Part shown: positions 9,251-18,720 of the stretch, piece by piece
How the letters are laid out: the number at the start of each line of letters is the position of its first letter
Numbering within the stretch: position 1 is the first letter of the stretch
NCBI GenBank assembly: GCA_024811115.1
Contig: JAKOGH010000102.1
Span: 1-19,555 of the forward strand
From: Terana coerulea
Lineage: Eukaryota; Basidiomycota; Agaricomycetes; Polyporales; Phanerochaetaceae
Direction of reading: 5' to 3'
Length of the DNA: 19,555 bases
The notes under the pieces: model-generated
What the model was told of the DNA's origin: nothing
Database searches by the model: none
Seen by the model: the letters and a program-made list of their open reading frames with translations, nothing else
Made by a program: the position numbers and the translations under genes

Positions 9251-10375
9251 TCCGCGAATAGCAAGATATACATTTCATAGTCAATAGACAATTATCTATA
9301 ACAACCAATTGTAAAAATCCATTATAATTTACCATTAGCTAGACATTTCGGCAGGTGGAAACATACAAACTAGCCTCTAAAAACTATTGATGGCCGGGCA
9401 TTTTGATATGTATGAAAAACTATGTGATAGGCTGCGACATGTGTCAGCAAATGAAAAATCACCCACAGCAGCCCTATAGACCTTTGATGCCAAACTTTGT
9501 GCCTTATGGGCTATAGGAAATCATATCAATCAATCTTATTACTCAGTTACCAAAGTCAGAAGGATATTGTCATATGTTGGCTTATCAAATGAGTGCATTT
9601 CTATGCAATTATCAATAAGTTCTTGGTAAGAGACTTGTTGCAGCTACTGTATGTCAGAGTCTATCCCTTACATGAGCTGCCACTTTAGATCATATCAGAT
9701 CAAGGAACTCAGTTTGCAGTGGAACTATTCTAGCAATGGTGCAAACTACTTGGTATCGAGTTAGCTATATTTATGGCATATCATCCACAAATGGACAGTC
9801 GAACTGAGCATGTAAACTAGATCTTGGAACAGTATCTTGAAGCTATATGGATTACAATCTTGATAATTAGTTTACATTGTTGAGTATATCAGAATTTGCA
9901 TACAACAACCGGGCACATGAAAGGACCAAGGAGACTCTGTTCTTCTTGGAATATGGTCAACATCTTTGAGCGGGTCCTATGTTAGTCAAATAGATCAAGA
10001 GCATAGATCTTAACAACATTATAAAACAGCAATATAAAGCCCAAGAGCAGGCACAAGCTGCTCTAACCTTAGCTGAAGCGTATGGAGTGGTACTATGACC
10101 AGAGTATCCAGAACATGCCGTTTAAAGTTGAAGACAAAGTACTTGTCAACTTACGCGATTACTAAACTACGGAGCATGCATTAAACTCATGGTATGAGGG
10201 ACCATTTGAGATAATCAAACAGCTGTCCGCCATCACCTTCAAAGTTAAAATGCCACCATGCTACTATGCTATGCACCTAGCATTCCACACCAGCAAGATA
10301 GCCACTTACAATGAACCTTCCATATCAGGTCAGAAGCCCGTAGTACCTAAGCTAGTCATGGTTAAAGGACACAAA
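9251..10375 (+). pseudogene. Integrase domain with GPF module (decayed)
   Basis: Integrase inserts element DNA into the genome. The zinc-binding N-terminus is visible as HYNLPLARHFGRWK (9320-9361) and CDMCQQMK (9433-9456, another frame). In the catalytic core the first Asp is replaced by Asn in ISINLITQLPKSEGY (AAT at 9532-9534). The second lies in SDQGTQFA (Asp at 9698-9700). The Glu is retained in YHPQMDSRTEHVN (GAG at 9806-9808). The C-terminal part has FKVEDKVLV (about 10120) and WYEGPFEIIKQLS (10190-10228), the GPY/F module of gypsy integrases. Several frame changes and stops are present. It is followed directly by the chromodomain. Confidence 0.92.
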
Positions 10376-10520
10376 GAATGGGAAGTTGAGAAGATGTTAC
10401 AACACTGCCACCACAGTAAGAAAATTCAATATTTAGTTCAACCGGAAGGGTTACAAACATGATGAAGTCACTTGAAAAAATAAGGACAATGTCAAGAATG
10501 CTAAATAAGCTGTTCAAGAC
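10376..10520 (+). pseudogene. Chromodomain at the integrase C-terminus
   Basis: EWEVEKMLQHCHHSKKIQYL (10376 on) matches the core of the chromodomain that ends many Ty3/gypsy integrases and directs integration toward modified chromatin. The following W-EG segment is altered to QPEG; a frame change then leads to DEVT (about 10462) and NVKNAK. This defines the element as a chromovirus. Targeting is family knowledge, not visible here. Confidence 0.85.
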
Positions 10521-10559
10521 TACCTCAGACAAGTCCTGACAGGCTGCACGAGCAGTTGA

Positions 10560-10962
10560 GCTTGAAAAGGACATCACTCTGATGCTATTGCAGCAGGACT
10601 ATATTTTAAGTTGAACTTATTAGCAGTCAAACCCCTATTTGCACTTCCAAAGGAGCAGCCAGACTTACACTGCATGCCTACTACAATTACACAATTAAAT
10701 CTAACTTGCAGACAATAGTGCCTATTAGTATTAAAATCTAGCTACTAAGTGAAACATGTAGCCGTATTATATGATGCAACCAAACTTTCAATGAAGAGTT
10801 GAAGCAGTCACCAAAGTGATTGACTGTGATCATAAAGATGAGATACAAGTAATCCTTGTAAACAATAGCAACTTCGACTTTGTGGTTAAAATTGGCGATC
10901 GGGTAGCTCAGCTCATTATCTAACAGATTACAAATGTTGACATTGAAGTAGTCAGTCTATGA
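10560..10962 (+). pseudogene. dUTPase-like domain downstream of the chromodomain (decayed)
   Basis: dUTPases turn dUTP into dUMP and so limit uracil in new DNA. Blocks occur in the family order but in three frames. A possible motif I, DLHC, is at 10662-10673. VPISIKI (10718-10738) and ETCSRI (10751-10768) resemble the strand and start of motif II. VIDCDHKDEIQVILVNNS (10816-10869) carries motif III with its conserved Asp at 10822-10824. FVVKIGDRVAQLI (10879-10917) is motif IV. A stop at 10921 interrupts the last part and TGA at 10960 ends it. The Gly-rich motif V is not recognisable. The last two blocks are a close fit to trimeric dUTPases; the earlier ones are weaker. It sits between the chromodomain and the polypurine tract, so it was probably the C-terminus of Pol. 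Confidence 0.82.
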
Positions 10963-10995
10963 TAAATTGGCAAATTCTTAATAGAGCTCAAACCT

Positions 10996-11005
10996 GAGGA
11001 GGGGG
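10996..11005 (+). other. Polypurine tract for plus-strand priming
   Basis: GAGGAGGGGG lies three bases before the 3' LTR, the usual site where an RNase H-resistant purine run primes second-strand synthesis. Position and composition support it. Confidence 0.85.
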
Positions 11006-11008
11006 TAA

Positions 11009-11584
11009 TGTCATAAATTTTCCTCAGTGCTAGTCCATAGTACTTAAAGTGTAACATCAAGCCGCGAACATGTCGTCAGTCATCGCATACTATTACAAGA
11101 TGCTGGATCAGTTTGCCATGTGCTTGTCACATTGTTATCAGGGATATGCCTTATACAGACGTAAGATCCAGGACTTTGGTCTAAAACTGTTACGGACTAT
11201 GACCTCGGTATGATGTCGGTATGATGTCAATATGACGTCGCGGACTAGTAGTGTACAGTAGCTCAATTAGAACATCTAGATAGTGTTGATGTTAGCATGA
11301 TAGCTAGATCTGATCTGATAAAGAAGTTAGAGTGGCGGTATGCTCTGAAGCGCTAGTCAGACATCACCTGACTGTATCGGTCAGCATATGGTATTGGAGG
11401 TCTTAGATGGTGTCTGGGGTCCCTACACATGTATATAAAAGGCTGGTCTGTGGGCTAAACTTCTAGACTCAACGATATCATTGATTCATATCTGCTTTAC
11501 TAGCTCTACTCAAGTCCCTCTGCTTTCCTCACTTCTTTCAAGTCATCTCACATCTCGGCAGGTGAGTATTGTAGTTTTGTAATA
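11009..11584 (+). repeat. 3' LTR of the chromovirus
   Basis: The LTR is 576 bp, from TGTCATAAATTT to TTTTGTAATA, followed by the duplication CTGAT (11585-11589). It is co-linear with the 5' LTR and keeps the segment deleted there. Near 11208-11243 three spaced copies of a TGATGTC/TGACGTC motif occur. The TATA box is at 11432-11440. Many CpG sites here are TpG or CpA in the 5' LTR. Confidence 0.95.
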
Positions 11585-11974
11585 CTGATGGCTTAACACA
11601 ACACTTGTTTGGTTTGCCGGTGAGCTTGACTATACAAATCATTTGAGCTATAGATACTTCTCTTTTATAATGTGCGATGTTTCCTTCAATAGTTGGCACA
11701 ATAACATATAAAAGCATGTATGCAAAAAGTCAAAGCGCCATGTAAATAGCTCCCGACAAATCACTTAAACCTAGGTGTTATACTCTTAATGTACTATCTC
11801 TGCCTTGATTAGTGCTTTGACTTCGTAACTCCTCTTTCACAGCAAACTATGCTCTTATTTATATTTTGATTTGACATGTGTTCTTGCAAAGCAATTGGCG
11901 GGGATGAGGTATCTTGTAAGGCTGAGGCTGGTGGACAAGTGACCACATGCAAGCAGTTGCATTGATGGCAGTGA

Positions 11975-12182
11975 TGGGAGTTTTCAAAATTCAAGCATGG
12001 CATTATTTTCAGCATCTCCCATTACACTTATGTAAGTTATTTACTTTTATTTTCTGCCAATCATGTATAGATGGTAGAAAGCCTTTGGAATATCAGGCAG
12101 TCAGATCTGACCTATCAAGTGCTTTCTCCTTCTCTCCCTTTTCTCTTTCTCTCTCCATCCATACACAATGGGCAGAAGTCTG
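11975..12182 (-). repeat. Right terminal inverted-repeat arm of the Mutator-like element
   Basis: This is the inverted partner of 1328-1533 and carries the uninterrupted GAAAACTCCCATCACTGCC sequence, reading on the minus strand, that shows the target of the hAT-like element before insertion. Between the retrotransposon (11584) and about 11950 is the interior of this element, with no gene. Confidence 0.8.
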
Positions 12183-12191
12183 AAAGTTGAA

Positions 12192-14904
12192 AAAATTCTG
12201 TCATTTACAATATGCATCAAAAGGAATTCTGGCAGCTCCTACTGATCATACTAATTTGCAGATTAGATGCTCTATTTCCATATTCGGAAAGGCTTCTAAT
12301 TAGCTTGTAATACACTTATATAGATTTTACTCCTTAGACTGATTCTACCACTTGTAATATTGCTAAAAAGAGTTATAGTAAGTTATAGCCCCCTTGCGTC
12401 TTTCTTATGACAGGCTGGAACTCTTTTAGCACTCATTTTCATCATTTCTCACATCTGGCACTAGTGGCTGATAGAAATTCTGATAAGTACCTCAGCTTAA
12501 TTTGAAAACTGTCTAAGTTAGCTCATATTTAGTAAGTTACAGTTTATCTGCCTACTCTTATGGAAGGCACTAAAAGAAGTATCTATGGTTTAAACAGTGA
12601 GTATGTAGTTTTGCAGCAATATTGCTAGATAACACACTCCTTGTCTTTGGCATAGACATATCCTCTGATCTCGCCTACCTTTGTGCATGCTAGCACCAAA
12701 ATGCAGAAATCAGTATAAAGGCTTACACTATTATTGAAGTGCTGCAATTTGAATCTTAACTAGATAGCATATAATGTGGAGCTTAGAATATAGCTAGGAG
12801 TTGTTATTGTTAGTGTACTTACAGTGTGCAGGGTGTAGCTATAATGTAGAGTAGCACTTTAAGGTGGGATATTACAACTCAGAAACAATGTTTCAAATGC
12901 CAGGTCAGTGTGCAGTTAGCGCTGCTGCAGTTGTGCTAACTTAACAGCTGGCTGCATATGCATATAAAGCATGTGCAACTCTGCAATTCTGCACATGCAC
13001 TTGTAAGTTCTGACTGTGCAGTAAGTTCAAATGTTTGTACTGATATTTTATATGTATCTTAAACTCTGCTCTTGTTCTTGCGCTCTACTATATAGGTGGC
13101 TAAGATAAGTACATCTTTGCATCTCATCCCTATCTAGCTACTAACAAATGAACACTAATTGAAACTGAAGCATAAGAACAGGAAAGAGAGAGCTTTAAGA
13201 AAGGCAGTCAATAATGTGTGTACAATTAGAGCATTTTGGCATTTCACAACGTGAGCCTAGATGCCTTATTTCTTATTTTAGCTTACAAATCCCATTCAGT
13301 ATTGTGTTAGGCTTGCAAACTAGTAGCTAGCTTATATTTACCAAGGGTATCTTTCACGGCACACAATGCCCAAGATGTATTTACACATAAAGGATCAGTT
13401 AAATAATTAACCAATGTTATTGCATAAAAATACAATAAGAGAAAAAATGTAAAGTAATACAAGAAATTCAGAATGATATAGTGCGCAGAGCTGAGAATAA
13501 TTCAAAAGCTGGCAAAAATTGCTTGGGCCACAAGTAGTAGGATATTTTGTCAACTTGGAACCAACTTCTAACTTACTTATATGCTGATTGCAAAAATATT
13601 ACAAGTGTCATACAAATGATCCCAAGGGACTATGGAGATTAGACACCTTCTATCAATTTTACTGGTTACAAGATAATTCTACCACTCAGAAAGTGCTTGC
13701 ATATATTCTAAATGCTGTACAAAGTAGTGGGAAATTTTGGAGTTTTTCTTGGTGCAGTTAAGCACAAAACAGCGATATAGAAATGTAGCCACAATGCTCT
13801 TTAATTTTTGTATATAAGTAGATTTGGAGAAGTATGCTTTGTTGTATTTAAATCTGAGCCAGAATAGTAAATCTGAAGCTTATAAGACCTACATGCTTAT
13901 ATTACAAAAGTTTGCATAGGCACCAAATGACACTTCAGTGCAAAAGGATTTATTTATAGCAGTGCAATTGACATTGTATACATAACTCACAATATTTAGA
14001 ACTGCTCTATATGTAATAGCTGTACAGGCTAAATTTCTGTGCATATGATGTCAATCTGCCTAGGTGCCTGTTTAGGCCTTTTATATAATGTGTTATGCTG
14101 TGATAATAGTAATTATAGCTGTTGTAGGTCTACTTTACCTATTCTATCTTCGCATTTTTGCCACAGGTCACACCAAGGGCATTTAGTATGCATAATGAAG
14201 AATATTTAATCAACTGGAAGCAAAGGCCTGTGGGCCCAACTTGGACCTGCCTATGGATCCATTTAGTGCTTGTATACAAAGGCTGTGGCCCACTCATACT
14301 AAGTACCTGACCTAAGGCTTTGGCCTCTTAAGCAGATAGGCCTTTTATCCATTAAATATAGCACATATTTTAGTAGGTAAACGCAGTTATATAGTGTATC
14401 ACTCGCTATATAAGTGCATTGACATTAATGCTAGTCAGATTATGTAAGCCAGCTTAAGTGTGCTTGACTACCAGTAGTTACTCATAATGAGAAGTAAAGA
14501 GGAAATCCACTAAGTTTGCACTTGCCTCTTTAAAGTGGATTTACCATAAGTAGAAATTTTACATGAGAATCAATAGGTATGCCAAATTAGTGGATTATCT
14601 GCTGCTAAAATCTGTGGAAATTCTAATGCGCAGGAAAACCTACTGATTTTAGAGAATTAGTCTGTTACACTACCATGAACTGTCCTCATTTACTTTCTAA
14701 GTGTCTCTTATAGCAGCAAGGTCTCAAATATTATTTATTGCCTTATATAGATTGTATAGCTTGACTTTCCATTTAACACTGACCTGTAGTTGCAAGCTTG
14801 TCAAAGCACTATGTGCAAGCTTAGTGTAAGCCTATTAGAAGTAAATTAAGCAGTCCTGATAACCAGAGCATGTCTATATCACAAAAGGTGAGGTATATTC
14901 ATGA
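12192..14904. other. AT-rich intergenic stretch without recognised gene
   Basis: No long open frame, transposase motif, rRNA or tRNA is seen. Small structures are a perfect hairpin at 12969-12998, an inverted pair TTAGTATG/CATACTAA (near 14183-14190 and 14295-14302) enclosing two direct copies of a CAAAGGCTGTGG-CCCA-like segment, and repeated TAGGCCTTTTAT strings (near 14070 and 14336). These look like remnants of old transposons but I cannot assign them. Confidence 0.6.
12969..12998. repeat. Perfect 9-bp-stem hairpin
   Basis: GCATGTGCA (12969-12977) and TGCACATGC (12990-12998) form a perfect stem with a 12-base loop. A second imperfect palindrome, GTTAGC...GCTAAC, lies just upstream (about 12916-12941). 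No terminator or RNA gene can be inferred from this alone. Confidence 0.55.
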
Positions 14905-15165
14905 ACTTAAGTCAAATGGGCCATTGCTAGTGTGTGATAAGTACAATTTCTTCATTTATTTATTATTGCTTTCTTTTGCCTTGCTATCAATCTGAATAAT
15001 AATTTGCACGTATCTGACTATAATTTGCATTATTATCTCTACCTCCCTCTTCTACCCTAGCCCCAGTACTATAATTTATATATTTTCTCATTATGTTTTA
15101 CAATATAACACTGGTACTTATTCTAGCCATAATGTAATCACTGCTTAATATGACATATAAAGTGC
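14905..15165 (+). repeat. Dispersed AT-rich repeat, copy 1
   Basis: It is similar to the segments 16345-16481, 17656-17744 and 18605-18656 taken together. Landmarks shared with the second copy are TGGGCCATT, a TTTCTTTTGCCTTGCTATCAAT-like block (near 14970-14992), TTTTCTCATTAT (15084-15095) and a TAATCACTGCT-like block (near 15135). It represents the state without the two later insertions seen in copy 2. No coding capacity or termini are recognised. Confidence 0.65.
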
Positions 15166-15267
15166 TGCTAGTGAAGTTCTTTTGTAAGGCATAGCTGTAA
15201 GATTCTCTACTTCTTCTCTAATATATCAATTTTATATTGCCTATACTTTATATTGCTTATTATGATA

Positions 15268-16126
15268 TAGTAAAGCTCAAAAATAATGCAAGTACAGTTA
15301 GCAGGCTTGGAAAGAATGACTTGTATCTTTTAACTAAGAAGGTTTCGATTTGAATGTTTGATGGTTGGAAAGCCCCATACTAGAGCTATTTTTAAATGGG
15401 GCCGCATTGCTATATGGTAAGTGCGACTGAATAAATGCGCAATATATGCCAAACTTACATTTTGAATGAATCAACTATATCTCAGCAGAGAAATGTACCA
15501 TGCACTTGTACCATAGCTCAAAACGGACCGTCTCATAGCTCCTTTTAACACTATGTTATTTCAGCACACTACTTATCACAAATGCTATGCTACAATGCAT
15601 GCAATACGGATTATTATTTTGCATAAAGTTAATTGCATTGCAACTCTGAATTAAGTGGTGATATATAGCTACCCTTTGCACACTTATGAATAATGGTGTA
15701 TAAATTATATTTCTAAACTTCAGTTTGTAAATGCACATTGCACACTTATACATAAATTGTACAAAATATAAGTGCACTACTTATAAGATATATTGCGCTA
15801 TAACAGAGTTAACTTGGTGGATTGTGAAATTATCTAGCACAGCCTCAGAAGAAGACAGTTTAAGGTACATTTTGAGCTATAAAACAAGTATGTAGCATAT
15901 TTCCCTGCTGAGATATAGTTGATTGATTAAAATGCAAGTTTCGCATATATTGTCCATTTATTCAGCCACACTTACTATATATTGCAATGTGGCCACATCA
16001 CAAAGTAGCTTTATTATAGGGCTTTCCAATTATTAAACATTCAGGTCGAGCTTTCTTAGCTAAACAAATGCAAGCCAATCTTTCCAAGCCTGCTAACTAT
16101 ACTTGTGTTATTTTTGAGCTTCACTG
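15268..16126. mobile_element. 859-bp foldback element with TA duplication, Tc1/mariner-like ends
   Basis: The arms 15268-15527 and 16126-15862 are inverted copies (about 260 bp). The right end, reverse-complemented, begins CAGTGAAGCTCAAAAATAAC and the left end TAGTAAAGCTCAAAAATAAT. TA dinucleotides flank both sides (15266-15267 and 16127-16128). CAGT-type ends plus a TA duplication are typical of Tc1/mariner-class elements. The 330-bp interior is AT-rich, with short direct repeats around TTGCACACTTAT, and encodes no transposase, so the element is non-autonomous. Confidence 0.82.
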
Positions 16127-16344
16127 TACCTTGCTGCCACTTACTATTAACCTTTTCTATATAAAACATAAGAAACATTAACAGAGTAATAAATACTAGC
16201 TCATTAATAAGTGCATAATTGCAAGTATTGCATTTGCACCTGCTTTGTTTTTGGCACTATAAGCTTTAATGCATTTAGTAATTAATTGATAGTTTGTAGG
16301 TCTTCTGGACTTGTTCAAATTGTTTTGAGTATTTGCATTGCATA

Positions 16345-16481
16345 ATGTTATAAATTGATTCCTTAGGTTGAGTGGGCCATTACTGGTATGTAGCAAGTAC
16401 AATCTTTTATTTATTAAGTATAGCTTTCTTTTGCCTTGCTATCAATTTAAATAATAACTTTCGTATTTTTAACTGTAATTT
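16345..16481 (+). repeat. Dispersed AT-rich repeat, copy 2, left piece
   Basis: Matches 14905-15015: GTGGGCCATTACTGG, then TTTATTTATTAAG and CTTTCTTTTGCCTTGCTATC (near 16422-16441). Similarity stops at 16481 where the 1.17-kb inverted-repeat element begins and resumes at 17656. The preceding 16129-16344 shows nothing assignable. Confidence 0.6.
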
Positions 16482-17655
16482 GGGCTTATTCTATTCAAAA
16501 GCCTCATTTCTCAGAGAAACTTCTAAGTTTCTGAGATCCTGCTTTGCTTTTATTCAGCACCCCGGGTTTTTGAATAGCTAGTGCTTAATCCTTGTAATCT
16601 GCATTAGTAAAGATTACTGCAGCTTCATGAAGAGTAAGCATAAGTCAAAAAGCAGTTTGAGTGAGTATCAAAAAAAGTATTATTAAGTTTGCCAGCTATT
16701 AGGTTATACGGCAAAATGGCAGCTCACAAGCACAGTGGTGTTGTGTGTTTATCGTGCTGCTGGCACCACCATGCTTGCGACCAGCTTGCAGCTAAGTGAG
16801 TTACTGCGCCTGATGTGCTTGATGCCCAGTTACCACTTCTTTAGCACCTGCGTTAGAGCATGTGCTGTGATAAATCAAGCTTAATTACTGGGGCATATAG
16901 TTACTATTGTATATAAATGCTCTCTATGTAAATACAGCTACTGACAAGCTATTTAACTATGGCAATAGCGAGTAAGTAAATTGCTTTGCTAGTTACTAAT
17001 AAGTAACAGCTACTTACTATAGTAATGATATTATTTGCTTATATTATAATTGTGCTTCATAAAGTTCTTATCACTACTTGCAAGTTGGTTATAGTTTCTG
17101 ATTTGTAAGCTGATGATATTACAGAACTACCATACCCACCTGCTGAGATGACTTAAAAGAGTTAGGAAAGCAGAGGGACTTGAGTAGAGCTAGTAGAGTA
17201 GACATAAATCAACAATGTTGTTGAGTTTGAGGATTTAGCCCGCAGACCAGCCTCCTTATATACATGTGTAAAGAGACTGCAGACACTATCTAAGACCTCC
17301 AACACCATATGCTGACTGATATAATCAGGTAATGTTTGACTAAGACTCCAAAGCATACTACCGCCTAACTCCCTTATCAAATACTGATATCATATTGAGG
17401 TCATAGTCCAGAACAGTTCCAGACCAAAGTTCTGGATTCTATATCTATATGAGGCATATTCCTGATAACCATATGACAAGCACATGGCAAACTGATCCAG
17501 CATCTTGTAATACTGTGTGATGACTTGATGAGATGTCCTGTGACTTAATGTCTCACTCTAAAGGCTGTAGACTAGTGCTAAGGGAAATTTGTGACAGATG
17601 GACTCTAAATACAGAAAGTTTCTCAGAGAAACAGAGCTTCTGAATAGAATAATCC
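16482..17655. mobile_element. Unclassified 1.17-kb inverted-repeat element carrying a solo LTR
   Basis: Its ends match in inverted orientation over about 45 bases: GGGCTTATTCTATTCAAAAG on the left and GGGATTATTCTATTCAGAAG on the right when reverse-complemented, both followed by a TTTCTCTGAGAAAC-like palindrome. It interrupts the dispersed repeat between 16481 and 17656. The target duplication is not clear, so the superfamily is open. A relatively GC-rich hairpin-forming segment lies at about 16711-16800. Without the LTR the element is about 690 bp and encodes no recognisable protein. Confidence 0.6.
17117..17596 (-). repeat. Solo LTR of the chromovirus family, internally deleted
   Basis: Reverse-complemented, it starts TGTCACAAATTT (17596) and ends CTGTAATA (17117). 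It is 480 bp, lacking about 95 bp near 17380 relative to the 576-bp copies. Flanking pentamers are GATGA (17112-17116) and GATGG (17597-17601), a duplication with one transition. The TATA box and downstream ACTCAACAAC segment remain. It is older or more decayed than the copy at 8516-9091. Confidence 0.9.
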
Positions 17656-17744
17656 CATCGTTTGCATTGTTATCTCAACTTCCTTTCCTTACCCAAGCTC
17701 TAATATTATAAGTTATATGTTTTCTCATTATATTCTATAGTATA
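17656..17744 (+). repeat. Dispersed AT-rich repeat, copy 2, middle piece
   Basis: Matches about 15027-15110: TTTGCATTGTTATCTC, a pyrimidine-rich run, then TTATATGTTTTCTCATTATA. It ends at the TA target of the 860-bp foldback element; the last piece continues at 18605-18656, where CTGGTTGTAATATAATTAC parallels copy 1 near 15130. Confidence 0.62.
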
Positions 17745-18604
17745 CAGTGATGGTCAAAAGTAATGCATAGGAGAAATTTAGCCCTCACTTCATTTGGCTA
17801 TATGTTTTTAACCAGACAGCTTTAGTATACAATACAAATAACCTTATGTAGCTACAACTGTTACCTAAGTTTAGAAATGCTTAAACTACCATATATGGTA
17901 ATTTTGCTCACTTTAAGAGCAAATAGTCGAAATTTGTTATAAATATTTTTTTCATAACTTCTAACTAATTATGTTATGTTTCTACTAAAGCAATATATAC
18001 CTTACCAGTAAAGACATAGGGTGGAGACTATTTTGCGCACATTTGATTATAGCTTCTATTATATAAGCAATGATGGAAAACCTTTTAATGTTTCAATACC
18101 TATTATGTACTTATTCTCTCAGCAGCTCTATAGGTAATATATTACCAGCACTATCTAATGCTTTGTATAGTGTAATTGGCTTTTATAGAAAATGTTATAT
18201 ATATGTATCTGCTTTATATAGAGCTTTATGAACATTACTACACATAAGCATTACAGCAATAAGATATTTTCCATTATTGCCTGCGCGGTAGAAGCTATAA
18301 GCAAATGTGCATGATAAAATCTCAAAACTATATCTTCTCATCAGTTATATCATATTGCTACTAAAGCAATATGTATTTTAATAGTGAAGTTATGAATAAA
18401 ATAAGTTTTATAGCAAGTTCCGACTGTTTGCACTTTACAGTGAGCACAATTACTATGTAAGGTAGTTTAAACATTTCTAAAATTAGGTATCAGTTATAGC
18501 TGCACAGTAATATTCTCACCATATGCTAAAGCTGTCTAGTTAAAAGATATAGCCAAATGAAGTTGAGGCGAAATTACTTCTATGAGTTGCTTTGACTACC
18601 ACTG
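17745..18604. mobile_element. 860-bp foldback element with TA duplication, Tc1/mariner-like ends
   Basis: The ends are CAGTGATGGTCAAAAGTAAT and, reverse-complemented, CAGTGGTAGTCAAAGCAACT, flanked by TA at 17743-17744 and 18605-18606. The arms, about 17745-17975 and 18604-18385, are inverted copies of roughly 220-230 bp with shared blocks such as CTTCATTTGGCTATAT and AAACTACC. A 15-bp direct repeat, CTACTAAAGCAATAT, occurs near the inner edge of each arm (17982 and 18358). The dispersed repeat on both sides rejoins across it. No transposase is encoded. Confidence 0.85.
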
Positions 18605-18658
18605 TAATGCACATATTTACTCTGGTTGTAATATAATTACTGCTCAGTACTGTATATA

Positions 18659-18720
18659 CAGTGGTGGTTAAAAGTAATGCATAGGAGTAATCTGGCCTCA
18701 AGTCCATTTAGCCATATTGC
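18659..18720 (+). mobile_element. Left-end fragment of a related foldback element
   Basis: After TATATA the sequence reads CAGTGGTGGTTAAAAGTAAT and continues GCATAGGAG, nearly the same as the left end at 17745. Similarity fades after about 60 bases (CCATTTAGCCATAT). No matching right end is evident before the window ends, so this is a truncated or diverged copy. Confidence 0.6.

Larger units (their letters stand above)
1930..11584 (+). mobile_element. Ty3/gypsy chromovirus LTR retrotransposon, complete outline but decayed
   Basis: This is a full-length element with two LTRs (1930-2480 and 11009-11584), a primer-binding site and a polypurine tract. It is bounded by CTGAT at 1925-1929 and 11585-11589. 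The coding order on the plus strand is Gag, protease, reverse transcriptase, RNase H, integrase, chromodomain, dUTPase-like domain. RT before IN plus a C-terminal chromodomain places it in the chromovirus branch of Ty3/gypsy. All coding regions carry stops and frame changes, so it cannot encode functional proteins. Later insertions at about 6946-7359 and 8262-9247 lengthen it. LTR family members also occur alone at 8516-9091, 17117-17596 and 19472 onward. Confidence 0.95.
1328..12182. mobile_element. Long-inverted-repeat Mutator-like element, now split by later insertions
   Basis: The left arm (1328-1533, resuming 1873 to about 1900) is the inverted copy of the right arm (12182 back to about 11950), at roughly three-quarters identity by eye. 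The termini begin CAGACTCC and CAGACTTC. The flanks carry AAAGTTGAG (1319-1327) and AAAGTTGAA (12183-12191), a 9-bp duplication with one transition. Inverted repeats of about 230 bp plus a 9-bp duplication are typical of Mutator-like elements; that class is inference because no transposase is present. After removing the hAT-like insert (339 bp plus 8-bp duplication) and the retrotransposon (9,655 bp plus 5-bp duplication), the original element would be about 850 bp. It is the oldest layer of the nest. Confidence 0.78.

Noticed and set aside
10581..10607. DAIAAGLYF as motif I of the dUTPase
   Set aside because: Plausible by composition, but it is too far from the following strand; DLHC at 10662 has the expected spacing to TTI and VPI.
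12192..14904. Hidden host gene or RNA gene
   Set aside because: Stops are frequent in all frames, no splice-consistent conserved text, and no tRNA or rRNA pattern is visible.
15556..15777. 73-codon minus-strand frame in the interior of the 859-bp element
   Set aside because: AT-driven composition, no domain, lies between inverted arms of a non-autonomous element.
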